Notes under the pieces: model-generated
What the model was told of the DNA's origin: nothing
The model's database searches: none
What the model saw: the letters and a program-made list of their open reading frames with translations, nothing else
Part shown: positions 1 to 7,247 of the stretch, one piece after another
How positions within the stretch are numbered: the first letter of the stretch is position 1
Layout: every line of letters starts with the position of its first letter
Assembly (NCBI GenBank): GCA_030668025.1
Contig: DAOUUT010000041.1
Span: forward strand, 1 to 17,685
DNA length: 17,685 nucleotides
Direction of reading: 5' to 3'
DNA from: Promethearchaeota archaeon
GTDB taxonomy: Archaea; Asgardarchaeota; Lokiarchaeia; Sigynarchaeales; SOKP01
Made by a program: the position numbers and the translations under genes

Positions 1-372
1 ATAATAAGTGATGACCACATCGAATTAAAATTCTTATGCGCAATTTTAAATTCTTCGTTAATACAATTCTATTGTTTATACGGGATCAACAATCAACAAA
101 ACACGACGATAAACCTAAACCAATACATGATCCGGCACTTACCCATTAAAAACGCTAACCCCAATCACAAAAAAGATTTGAGCGAAAAAGTACAAGCAAT
201 AATCCATTCTCTTATCGATAGCAACGGTAAATTAGATGAAAAAACCATTCAGTTATCAAGAGAGATTGATGATTTAATATTTAAATTATATGATATAATA
301 GATGATGAAAGAGAGTTGATAATTTCAACTATTAAAAATCAAGTTGGTTTTTACAAAAAGATTTATGATTAA
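1..372 (+). CDS. C-terminal fragment of a probable type IIG restriction-modification enzyme (partial, cut by window edge)
   Basis: The frame is open from base 1 to a TAA at 370-372, so about 123 residues of a longer protein are visible. The fragment begins with a stretch containing LKFLCAILNSSLIQFY, continues to a RHLPI motif, and ends with a helical segment containing EIDDLIFKLYDI. The series 'LNS..., (x)LPIKN, ..EIDDLIxxLY' is the usual ending of Eco57I/TaqI-like methylase-restriction proteins, where the C-terminal target-recognition domain is followed by an 'IDxLVYxLYxLxxEE' helix. I infer a bifunctional N6-adenine methylase/endonuclease or a BREX-like PglX methylase. The catalytic NPPY motif would lie outside the window, so the activity cannot be confirmed. 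The methionine at 127 is internal and should not be taken as the start. The gene converges on the next one with a 24-bp gap. Confidence 0.62.
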   Translation: MISDDHIELKFLCAILNSSLIQFYCLYGINNQQNTTINLNQYMIRHLPIKNANPNHKKDLSEKVQAIIHSLIDSNGKLDEKTIQLSREIDDLIFKLYDIIDDERELIISTIKNQVGFYKKIYD

Positions 373-396
373 TTTATAATTAGTACAATCCTATTT

Positions 397-1425
397 TTAT
401 TCCTCCAATTTTAAGATGAAATCGCACACAGAATCCCCTGTGCCTATAAACTTCTCTCTTGTGTATTTAATCTTAGGGTTGAATTCCTTTATTACTGGTT
501 CTAAATATGGGATGCACATTTCTTTACAAATTGACTCTATTCTATGGTGCCTATCTGGATTTCTTTCCATGGCTTCGATATAAGGACATTTGGTGATGTT
601 TATTACTGCTTTCTTCTCACCTTCTTGAATGATTTCGTGGATATTACCTTCACAATTCCATACAAAAGAAAGAATTACTATTAAATCGTTTAGAGTATTT
701 CCCTCGAGCTTTAAATATTTTATTACTCTACGAAATATGATATTATATAATCTCTGCCATACTATTATATCAAGTTTTAGAGTTGTATTCCAGTCTAACT
801 CGTTTTCGGTTTCTATTACCCACAACCCGTCGAGCGTTCTAAAATTTCTTTCAAAATAAAACAATTTGTCTTTTTTACTAATTCTCCTCAATGTTTTAAT
901 AGATTCGTCTTTTTCTTCTTCACTTTTAAGAGATTTATTCAAATAAAAGTTGAAATCGCAATAATTATCGCCTAATCCCATATACATAGTCCGTTTTACA
1001 GTTATTTCCGTATTGAAATCTCTTATAATTGATTTATAGAATGGAATACACATGTCTTTACAGATTAAAGAAATTTTATCTTGACGTTCTGGATTTCGAT
1101 CCATAGCCGCTTTATAAGGGCATTTGTTGATTACGATTTCTGCTTTATCACATTCATTTTGTTTTAATTCGTAATCCCAACCTTCTATAGACCATCGAAA
1201 AGTAAGAATTTCAATTAAGTCGTTAAGATTATTTGTCTCGATCTTTAAATATTTTTTTAGCCTTCGAATAATGATTTTTAACAACTTCTTCCATACAGCT
1301 AAATCAATCTTTAATGCGACCTTCCAATTTGTTTCCTCTTCTGTTTCTATCATCCAAAGTCCATCTAGAGTAAAAAAACTTCTTTCAAAAAAAAATAATC
1401 TATCCTCTAAGCTTAAATTTCTCAC
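397..1425 (-). CDS. Protein with two tandem copies of an ATC-hydrolase/DUF6125-like cysteine domain
   Basis: This 342-residue soluble protein starts at GTG; the preceding in-frame codon region has a stop, and no ATG is available. Residues 4-162 and 182-340 are two copies of the same domain with an exact 178-residue period and no gaps. By hand count about 83 of 159 positions are identical. Each copy has an amphipathic N-terminal half (FERxFxTLDGLW, then a helix with RR...KYLK) and a cysteine-rich C-terminal half: KCPY (C102/C280), ICKxMCIP (C122,C126/C300,C304) and GxGDxxCDF (C156/C334). The layout recalls the L-2-amino-thiazoline-4-carboxylate hydrolase-like/DUF6125 families and the V4R fold, where a GD..C.F ending is common. 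I infer a small-ligand or metal-binding domain and claim no reaction. The four conserved cysteines per copy could bind metal. The gene has its own promoter region (1462-1503) and faces the restriction-modification fragment tail to tail. Confidence 0.7.
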   Translation of the reverse strand: MRNLSLEDRLFFFERSFFTLDGLWMIETEEETNWKVALKIDLAVWKKLLKIIIRRLKKYLKIETNNLNDLIEILTFRWSIEGWDYELKQNECDKAEIVINKCPYKAAMDRNPERQDKISLICKDMCIPFYKSIIRDFNTEITVKRTMYMGLGDNYCDFNFYLNKSLKSEEEKDESIKTLRRISKKDKLFYFERNFRTLDGLWVIETENELDWNTTLKLDIIVWQRLYNIIFRRVIKYLKLEGNTLNDLIVILSFVWNCEGNIHEIIQEGEKKAVINITKCPYIEAMERNPDRHHRIESICKEMCIPYLEPVIKEFNPKIKYTREKFIGTGDSVCDFILKLEE

Positions 1426-1461
1426 GATTTAATCTCGTTTAATGATTTTTTCTATAATTAA

Positions 1462-1503
1462 AAAATGATTTCATATTATTTATAATCTAAATAAAATCAT
1501 TTT
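1462..1503 (-). promoter_or_regulatory. Box A flanked by a 10-bp inverted repeat, upstream of the duplicated-domain gene
   Basis: AAAATGATTT at 1462-1471 and AAATCATTTT at 1494-1503 are perfect reverse complements, 22 bp apart. On the minus strand the spacer holds a TATA-like TTATAAATA. Initiation about 25 bp downstream would give a short leader before the GTG at 1425. A further partial copy, AATGATTTT, begins at 1441. This is consistent with a repressor site straddling the promoter. In DNA this AT-rich, chance is a serious alternative. Confidence 0.4.
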
Positions 1504-1542
1504 GCATTTATTTGATATTATTAATAACTCTAAATAACGAAA

Positions 1543-2403
1543 TTATTGAATTTTAAAAATACGTTTAGCGTTATTAAAAAAAATATTTTCATAAAAAGAT
1601 CTAGGTAACTCCATTTCGAGTAATCCTTTTGTAGAATTTTCGTAGTCGTAGGGGATATTAGGGAAATCAGAGCCAAAAAGTATTCGATCTTGATAAGATA
1701 ATAATACATCTGGTTTGGGGCGCTTTGTTTCTCTTTCAGGAAATATATTATTAGGTATATAAATCATGGTGGTATCCAAATAGAGGTTCTCGTGTTTATC
1801 TAATAGTTTTAAAAATTTATCGTATTCAAAAGCTCCCATATGAGCTACGATTATATTCATTTCGGGATACTTTTCAAAAAAATTCATAAAATTTTTGTAT
1901 CCTACGTACTGGTTTCGATAAGGTGCCGTTCCTATATGGACAGTCATCCATTTACCTCTATCGACTATTACATCATACATTTCATACAAACGATCGTCGT
2001 TAAGATAGAAGTTCTGGACTAATGGTTGAATTTTTATACCATAAAAATTGTATTCGTCGAATACTTTTTTAATATACTCAACGAGATTATTATCTTCCGG
2101 CCAAACACAAGCAAAAGGAATCGAATTTTTATAGCTTAAATTAAACTCATAAGTCCAATCGTTAATGAATTCTGCTACACCTGCCTTATGAGCATAATTA
2201 TATGTAGTAAAATATTTTATATTTTTATTTTCAAGAATTTTTACTAAATCTTCCGTTGGTAGCTTATAATTAATTGACCATCCTTTTACTTTATTTTCAT
2301 TATCGCGTTGTTCAAAGTAATTCCAAATTGCTTCAAATATTTTAGGCGGGAAAAAGTGGCAGTGTGAATCAATGTATTTGAAATCATTATGCTTATAGCT
2401 CAT
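1543..2403 (-). CDS. Amidohydrolase-2 family metal-dependent hydrolase
   Basis: This 286-residue TIM-barrel hydrolase belongs to the amidohydrolase-2 (ACMSD-like) group. Counting from my start, the metal ligands are the HxH of strand 1 (IDSHCHFF, H14 and H16), H156 (TVHIGT) and H188 (VAHMG), and the catalytic aspartate D246 lies in ILFGSDFP. A lysine in GIKIQP (K124) ends strand 4. Family members hydrolyse or decarboxylate small carboxylates and amides using one divalent metal, often zinc. The substrate cannot be told from sequence. I place the start at the ATG at 2403. The frame extends to an ATG at 2493, but those 30 residues are hydrophobic, overlap the exchanger gene by 41 bp and lie outside the family fold. 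It lies 49 bp downstream of the exchanger and is probably co-transcribed with it. Confidence 0.85.
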   Translation of the reverse strand: MSYKHNDFKYIDSHCHFFPPKIFEAIWNYFEQRDNENKVKGWSINYKLPTEDLVKILENKNIKYFTTYNYAHKAGVAEFINDWTYEFNLSYKNSIPFACVWPEDNNLVEYIKKVFDEYNFYGIKIQPLVQNFYLNDDRLYEMYDVIVDRGKWMTVHIGTAPYRNQYVGYKNFMNFFEKYPEMNIIVAHMGAFEYDKFLKLLDKHENLYLDTTMIYIPNNIFPERETKRPKPDVLLSYQDRILFGSDFPNIPYDYENSTKGLLEMELPRSFYENIFFNNAKRIFKIQ

Positions 2404-2452
2404 CAAAAATATGAATTGTTCAATGAATAAAAGTTTTAAATAGAAAATAAGA

Positions 2453-3430
2453 TTAAAAATCTGCAAAAAAAACATTAATACCGATAAAAACAATAAAGAT
2501 GACCAACAATATTAATCCATCTTTTTTGGTAAGCTTTTCCCTTCTATAAGAAAGGTTGAAATACACGATAATTATTAATAAAATTAACCAATTCCATAGT
2601 AATATTAATTTAAAAGATATATTCGTCATAATAACTCCGCTAATTCCGAAAGTAATTGTTAAATTCCAAATTAATTTACCAATCATACCTCCGAAACCAA
2701 TATCTACGGACTTTTTCTTTATGGATTTTAAAACCAAGGTTAATTCTTCTACATTAGTAACGAATCCTATAATAATAAATCCAAAAAACGCTTCGGGTAT
2801 ATGTAGGATATCAATAATTTGACTTGCAGATAAAATTAGTAATTCACCTCCTATAAAAATAAAAACTAACCCTATAGATGTTATAAAGATCTTCTTTATT
2901 TTGGAGGCTTTTTGTAACTCAATCGATTCTATTTCGTTAAATTTTATGTCATCTTCGATATCTCTTGTATTTCTATCCTTTTCTTGGGAGTAATGCCTAA
3001 GATTCCTCAAAAAGTAGATTATATATACTCCTAAAGCGATAAAACCGGATACAAACATAAAATTGTTAAATAAGAAGCTAAAAAGAAGATTAATTAATAA
3101 AATATATAAAATTATAAAGTAAAATCTTGATAGAGGTTTAAACTTCAAAGTATAGAATAGTAAAGATATAGAAAATGGTAATGTCATAGCAATTATAGAA
3201 TTCCCAACTACATTTCCAATAGAAACGTAAGGTAACCCGTTAATAGCAGCGATTATGGACGCGATTGATTCTTCAGGATCAATTCCAAGAACCAACATTC
3301 CAATAATAAAAGGTGATAAATTATAAATGACACAAATATCTTTCAAATTATCCAAAAAGATATCAGCAGCAAAAAAAATAATAAAATAACTTCCGATGAA
3401 AAATATAATCCAAAAAGTTATTCCTAACAT
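2453..3430 (-). CDS. Divergent Na+/Ca2+-exchanger (CaCA) family membrane protein
   Basis: This 325-residue integral membrane protein has about ten hydrophobic segments in two halves, separated by a charged cytoplasmic loop at roughly residues 142-178. Each half carries an alpha-repeat typical of the CaCA superfamily. Alpha-1 is near 40-90 (LGIDPEESIASIIAA, then SIGNVVGNSI) and alpha-2 near 212-265 (FVTNVEELTLVLKS, then GFGGMIGKLIWN). The usual core is G-T-S-x-PE followed by GNxxGSNxxN. Here the alpha-1 repeat keeps PE (P52, E53) but lacks GTS. The alpha-2 repeat reads TNVEEL, so its proline is missing and only the acidic pair E228/E229 remains. Cation/proton or Na+/cation exchange is therefore likely as a fold but the ion is uncertain. 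It starts at the ATG at 3430 and is followed by the amidohydrolase. Confidence 0.78.
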   Translation of the reverse strand: MLGITFWIIFFIGSYFIIFFAADIFLDNLKDICVIYNLSPFIIGMLVLGIDPEESIASIIAAINGLPYVSIGNVVGNSIIAMTLPFSISLLFYTLKFKPLSRFYFIILYILLINLLFSFLFNNFMFVSGFIALGVYIIYFLRNLRHYSQEKDRNTRDIEDDIKFNEIESIELQKASKIKKIFITSIGLVFIFIGGELLILSASQIIDILHIPEAFFGFIIIGFVTNVEELTLVLKSIKKKSVDIGFGGMIGKLIWNLTITFGISGVIMTNISFKLILLWNWLILLIIIVYFNLSYRREKLTKKDGLILLVIFIVFIGINVFFADF

Positions 3431-3535
3431 TGAAATTATATAACATAACGTAAGATAAAAAACTGTTTAGTATAAATCGGATTTTCAATTAGCTATTTTT
3501 AAATAATAAAAATAATAAAGAAAAGGAAAAAAAAT

Positions 3536-3736
3536 TTATTCTTGTTTTCTTTGAAATACCGTGTTTAACTCCGTTTTTAATAAATCTCGAATAGCGACTC
3601 TAATAACTTCAGATCGGTTTGGGTATACATTTTGATTTACTAAATCTTCAATTCCTGCCAGATACGCTTCCCAAAAAATTTTGTATTTGAAGAAATTTCA
3701 AATAAATTCGGGCACATGGCAAGTTATTAACTTCAA
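3536..3736 (-). pseudogene. Ribbon-helix-helix (CopG-like) regulator gene interrupted by a 39-bp in-frame insertion with TGA
   Basis: From TTG at 3736 the frame reads MKLITCHVPE, then 13 extra codons including TGA (3698-3700), then AYLAGIEDLVNQ, YPNRSEVIRVAIRDLL and a short tail to TAA at 3536-3538. Removing bases 3668-3706 (39 bp, ending in a GAA that repeats the GAA before it) joins HVPE to AYLAGIEDLV. This gives a standard archaeal RHH protein of about 53 residues: a DNA-binding beta-strand, helix 1, the NRSE turn and helix 2. A ribosome site AAGGTGGT at 3746-3753 sits 9 bases before the TTG, supporting this start. The insert holds a perfect 7-bp hairpin (3685-3691 with 3697-3703, loop of 5). 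The gene is divergent from the ABC operon and may once have controlled it or itself. Read-through, UGA recoding and an intron are discussed in the findings; simple inactivation is most likely. Confidence 0.68.
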
Positions 3737-3795
3737 TTTTTTCAAACCACCTTAAACTGTTAATTATGTTGTTTTTAATATCTAAGCACGAAAAC

Positions 3796-3831
3796 AGAAT
3801 AATATATCTGTATAATATTAGAATAATATAT
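3796..3831. repeat. Two 12-bp direct repeats upstream of the RHH gene
   Basis: AGAATAATATAT occurs at 3796-3807 and again at 3820-3831, start to start 24 bp. They lie 60 to 95 bp upstream of the RHH start and could be an autoregulatory site or simply box A-like AT sequence. They contain only one G each, so chance is possible. Confidence 0.35.
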
Positions 3832-3846
3832 TTAGAACACGCAAAC

Positions 3847-3883
3847 ATTTCACGAATATGTATCCTAACTAATTACGTGAAAT
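3847..3883. promoter_or_regulatory. 8-bp inverted repeat in the RHH/ABC divergent intergenic region
   Basis: ATTTCACG at 3847-3854 and CGTGAAAT at 3876-3883 are perfect complements with a 21-bp spacer. It is one of the few GC-containing symmetric elements in the gap between the divergent RHH gene and ABC operon (3737-4219). The rest of that gap shows no convincing gene. Confidence 0.35.
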
Positions 3884-4137
3884 ATTCATTTTATCAATTT
3901 TTATTCATTGTGATGTTAAGCATTTCAGATTCTTTAAGGAATGAAAAAACAATTTCTATTATAAAGCCTATATGCATTCCAATAAACTTTATTTTTTAAA
4001 TTTTGAGAGAATTTACTTAGATTTTCTTGTGAAACTTATGAAATGATTGAATATGTACAGAGTTGAGTTACAGAATTTAAATATTAATAATCCAAAAAAA
4101 TGGAATTCAAATGTTCTAATATTTTAGAAATAGTAAG

Positions 4138-4191
4138 TTTTTATATCGATTAATGATATATATCCATAAGTGAGATATACATTTTATCTCA
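4138..4191 (+). promoter_or_regulatory. Promoter and operator-like inverted repeats of the ABC operon
   Basis: A TATA-like TTTTATAT begins near 4138. It overlaps an inverted repeat TATATC-N7-GATATA (4142-4160). A second perfect inverted repeat, TGAGATA-N7-TATCTCA, spans 4171-4191. With initiation about 25 bp after box A, the second repeat would lie at the transcription start, a normal repressor position, and 28 bp before the ATG at 4220. It could instead fold as a leader hairpin. Confidence 0.5.
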
Positions 4192-4219
4192 TACAAATTT
4201 GAACAAAAATTGAGAAATA

Positions 4220-5278
4220 ATGTCAGAAACAGTAATTAAACTAGAAAACTTAACGAAAAAATTTGGTAATTTTACCGCAGTAGACAGCATAAATCTCGAA
4301 GTATGTAGAGGAGAAACTATCGGACTGGTAGGTCCTAATGGTGCTGGAAAAACGACGACTATCAAGATGATTGCGAAAATTCTTCGACCAAATTCAGGGC
4401 AAATATTAATTAGTACAAATCAAAACGAATTAAAGGACTTGCAACGTGTATCAAGTACAGTTAGCCAAATAGGGTTTTTAATCGATATTCCTCATTTTTA
4501 CAACATGACAGCCCATCAGCTACTCAAGTACTTTGGAAAGATTCAGAGATATCCTAAGGATAAATTAGAGAGCAGAATTGACGAACTTTTAACGCTTTTT
4601 AAGCTTTCAGAATGGAAACATGAAAGGACTAGAAACTATTCTAAAGGTATGGTGCAAAAGTTAGGAATCATTCAAGCAATCCTACACGATCCGGAGATCG
4701 TAATCTTAGACGAGCCACAAACTGGATTAGACCCATTGGCCCGCATTGAAATACGTAAATATATCAGAGAACTTCAATCATTGGGAAAAACAATCTTTGT
4801 CGCATCACATATGCTCTACGAGATTTCTGAGGTGTGTGATAAAATAGCGTTAATAAATTTTGGTAAAATAATAGGATTCGATACGGTAGAAAACTTAGCA
4901 CTTACCCTAAAGACAAGAGAATTGAATTGTCTTCTGCTAAATCCACTTGGTGCTGAGAAATTAGCTCCTTTACTTAATCGAATGGTTGAAAGACTTAAGC
5001 CTTATCTTGATCAAAATTTGGATCCAAACATATCCAAAATTCCAATAAAGTATCATCCAGAACGTCAAGGTCTTAAACTCTATTTTGATGGAAAAAAAGA
5101 ATCTAAAGGAGAAATCTTGAAAATTTTAGTTAAGGAATTCGATTCAGATTTCACCGTTGTCTCATTTACTCAACCGAAAACGTCTCAACTTGAGAGAGTA
5201 TATACAGAAATGGTAAAAACTAACACACCAGAGGGAATTATCAAACTAACAGGAGATGATATTAATAATGAGAAATGA
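4220..5278 (+). CDS. ABC transporter ATP-binding protein
   Basis: This 352-residue protein has a complete nucleotide-binding domain in its first 230 residues. It shows Walker A GPNGAGKT (38-45), Q-loop glutamine near 83 (VSQIGFL), signature NYSKGM (139-144, a variant of LSGGQ common in ABC-2 exporters), Walker B VILDEP (161-166) with catalytic E165, a D-loop TGLDP and H-loop H197 (VASHML). About 120 further residues follow, as in many multidrug/antibiotic or gliding-type ABC-2 ATPases. It hydrolyses ATP at the inner membrane face to drive the permease encoded next; the cargo is unknown. It is the first gene of a three-gene operon and its end overlaps the permease start by 11 bp. Confidence 0.92.
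   Translation: MSETVIKLENLTKKFGNFTAVDSINLEVCRGETIGLVGPNGAGKTTTIKMIAKILRPNSGQILISTNQNELKDLQRVSSTVSQIGFLIDIPHFYNMTAHQLLKYFGKIQRYPKDKLESRIDELLTLFKLSEWKHERTRNYSKGMVQKLGIIQAILHDPEIVILDEPQTGLDPLARIEIRKYIRELQSLGKTIFVASHMLYEISEVCDKIALINFGKIIGFDTVENLALTLKTRELNCLLLNPLGAEKLAPLLNRMVERLKPYLDQNLDPNISKIPIKYHPERQGLKLYFDGKKESKGEILKILVKEFDSDFTVVSFTQPKTSQLERVYTEMVKTNTPEGIIKLTGDDINNEK
5251..5260 (+). promoter_or_regulatory. Strong ribosome binding site deciding the permease start
   Basis: AGGAGATGAT matches the archaeal anti-16S consensus AGGAGGTGAT at nine of ten positions. The upstream ATG at 5256 lies inside this site, so it cannot be the start. The ATG at 5268, 7 bases after the site, is the true start. Confidence 0.8.
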
Positions 5279-6122
5279 AAATGATTCAATTATTGGTTTA
5301 ACCCCTATTTTTAATACGATTATCTTTGAAATGAAAAAACAGAGAAAAAAATTCTACTTTTTTACAATAGTAACAATCTTAGTTGTAGTGTTATTAAGCT
5401 ATATCTTGCATCTTATCCCCGAATTTCTCTTATCAGACACACAAGCGGAGTTCTTTAGTAGTGGATTAGGCTTTATTTCCTTTATAACCCTATTTGCTGC
5501 ATGTTTGTTTTTTTCAGGGATTATCTGTTCTGAATTTAACAAAAGAACAGGCTTTATAGTTTTTCCAAAAATAAACAAATATAAATTGATACTGGGGAAA
5601 TATCTTGGAAATTTATTCCTAGTCATATCTATTATTACCGTTTACTACTTCGTTCTGGGGCTTATGGGTTTCTATTATTACGGTGGTCCAATTAATATTC
5701 GAATCTTCTATTCGTATGGTTTTGCCGTACTATACATAATTGCGCTGAGCAGCTTTGTTACCTTATTTAGTTCTTTTATGAAAAATGTGAATGTAACAAT
5801 CATTACAACCTTAATAATACTTCTTATGGGATTTAATATAGCAGATCAGATTGTTACACTACTATATACTGATTCCTTTGAACCTCTATACTCTTTGGCA
5901 TATTTAGGTAATTTAATTACCTCGGTATTACAAAATCCATTTCCAGATCCAAGATATGTCGAATTTTCATTTGGTGGAATGGGTCCTGGAGGTATGGGGG
6001 GCCGTTTTTCATTTGGTTCTTGGGTAACACCTAGTATAGCTATGGGAACAACGTTATTACTTGTGTATATCGTAGTATTTTTTGTATTAGCAGCAGTATT
6101 ATTCAAAAGGAGGCAATTGTAA
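5268..6122 (+). CDS. ABC-2 type transporter permease
   Basis: This permease has 284 residues from the ATG at 5268, chosen by the ribosome site at 5251-5260. Numbering from that start, six hydrophobic segments lie near 30-50, 66-86, 110-135, 146-170, 175-200 and 256-280. This is the six-helix plan of ABC-2 export permeases that dimerise. The N-terminal cytoplasmic part has an amphipathic FNTIIFEMKKQRKK stretch typical of the elbow helix. Between helices 5 and 6 is an outer loop with a glycine-methionine patch (GGMGPGGMGG, near 236-245), which is unusual for the family. It works with the upstream ATPase; substrate unknown. The next gene starts one base after its stop. Confidence 0.88.
   Translation: MRNENDSIIGLTPIFNTIIFEMKKQRKKFYFFTIVTILVVVLLSYILHLIPEFLLSDTQAEFFSSGLGFISFITLFAACLFFSGIICSEFNKRTGFIVFPKINKYKLILGKYLGNLFLVISIITVYYFVLGLMGFYYYGGPINIRIFYSYGFAVLYIIALSSFVTLFSSFMKNVNVTIITTLIILLMGFNIADQIVTLLYTDSFEPLYSLAYLGNLITSVLQNPFPDPRYVEFSFGGMGPGGMGGRFSFGSWVTPSIAMGTTLLLVYIVVFFVLAAVLFKRRQL
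6108..6113 (+). promoter_or_regulatory. Ribosome binding site of the third ABC-operon gene
   Basis: AGGAGG lies within the last codons of the permease, 10 bases before the ATG at 6124. It supports that start and independent loading of ribosomes on the third gene. Confidence 0.75.
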
Positions 6123-6123
6123 A

Positions 6124-7092
6124 ATGACGTTAATTAAAAGTAAAACCAGAACAAGCATACTGAGCTTAACTATAATTAGCCTATTTCTTGTTGGAATTCT
6201 ATCTGCATCGATAGTAGCTAGCTCAACGTACCAACATACATTAGCGAAAAGAACTGATGATTTCGTAGTTGGGCTTTATAATAGTGCTGAATGGGAAACC
6301 ACTATTGGTTCTAATTTAACACCGAGCGATTGGTTTGAAGGAGAGGCAAATATAACAAATGCAAAAAGCAAAACAACTCTAAAAGGATGGGTAGCCAATG
6401 TATGGGAAACATATGATGTTCTTACATCAATATTCATGCCTGAATACTTCAATTTTACAGAAACCATGATACTCTTAAGCATAATGAAATTGCAAGGATA
6501 CAACGAAACTACGATCAATGCTAACTATACAAACGATTATAGCTTATGGTATGGATTACGTGCTGTATGGAATTATACGAGTAATGACTATGAGGAGCGT
6601 CCAAGTTATTCCGATGGAATCCTAATCCTTCAGAATCCTTTAGATTACAAAGCAATGTTGGACGATTATAATAACCTCGCTGAGGATCTTAACGGAAACC
6701 TTTATATTAAATTTTCGGGCTATAGCTTTCCAAATGTAAGCGCAGATGAATTTCTCTGGCGACTCACTTTCAAAGGTTTAGCAATCGCAGAACCACATAG
6801 TGATTATTTGGAATCTCTAATTACTGAACTTGGATGTGAAAATGCTTCGGTAAGCGGATCAACACTTATATTTAAACGGTATGGTTTAACGGATTACACT
6901 GTCGAAATATCATACGGAGATAAGGGGATTATGTCCTCATTCACGGTAAAAGACATAAGTGATACGGTTATCTATCAAATAACCAGTTCCAATTCAGAAT
7001 GGCTGTTTTATTTAATTCTAATACTAGTACCAACTTGCATCGTTGTATTAATTGTTTATTTAGTTATTAGAGATAGGAGACATAAAAGATAA
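6124..7092 (+). CDS. Two-anchor membrane protein with large extracellular domain, third gene of ABC operon
   Basis: I do not recognise a family for this 322-residue protein. A hydrophobic segment at about 12-33 follows a short basic start (a signal anchor or signal peptide). A second at about 293-316 is followed by a basic tail (RDRRHKR). By the positive-inside rule the 260 residues between them face outward. That domain carries eight N-glycosylation sequons (near N64, N76, N110, N127, N134, N150, N204, N240), fitting a glycosylated archaeal surface protein. It is rich in Trp and Tyr, with one cysteine in the outer part (C238). Its start one base after the permease stop and its own AGGAGG site indicate one operon. 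I infer an accessory or substrate-contacting subunit of the exporter. Confidence 0.72.
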   Translation: MTLIKSKTRTSILSLTIISLFLVGILSASIVASSTYQHTLAKRTDDFVVGLYNSAEWETTIGSNLTPSDWFEGEANITNAKSKTTLKGWVANVWETYDVLTSIFMPEYFNFTETMILLSIMKLQGYNETTINANYTNDYSLWYGLRAVWNYTSNDYEERPSYSDGILILQNPLDYKAMLDDYNNLAEDLNGNLYIKFSGYSFPNVSADEFLWRLTFKGLAIAEPHSDYLESLITELGCENASVSGSTLIFKRYGLTDYTVEISYGDKGIMSSFTVKDISDTVIYQITSSNSEWLFYLILILVPTCIVVLIVYLVIRDRRHKR

Positions 7093-7100
7093 TTCTAAAA

Positions 7101-7222
7101 CTATTTTTTTTATAACTTTATTTTTTTTCATTATTTTTTCGTATATTTCTTACTAAAATCAGCTAATTTATAATACTAAGATAACTAATAACAAGTTTTA
7201 AAAAAAATAAAATAAAAAAAAG
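7101..7222. terminator. Bidirectional terminator between convergent genes
   Basis: Runs of T on the plus strand (three tracts of 7 to 9 between about 7103 and 7139) follow the ABC operon. Runs of A at about 7200-7207 and 7214-7221 give T tracts on the minus strand after the membrane-protein gene. Oligo-T tracts without hairpins are the usual archaeal terminators. No gene is seen in the gap. Confidence 0.55.
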
Positions 7223-7247
7223 TGTTATAAAAGAAATAGCTTAAATA

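Noticed and set aside
2404..2493. Upstream ATG at 2493 adding 30 hydrophobic residues to the amidohydrolase
   Set aside because: It overlaps the exchanger gene by 41 bp, is outside the enzyme fold, and the ATG at 2403 sits just before the HxH motif as in homologues. A membrane anchor is possible but poorly supported.
3698..3700. TGA in the RHH gene as a selenocysteine codon
   Set aside because: Selenoproteins exist in some archaea, but RHH proteins are not among them. The TGA lies in extra sequence, and no GC-rich SECIS-like stem is visible downstream.
3766..3999. 77-codon plus-strand ORF in the RHH/ABC gap
   Set aside because: No ribosome site, composition of random AT-rich DNA, and it overlaps repeats and regulatory-looking sequence.
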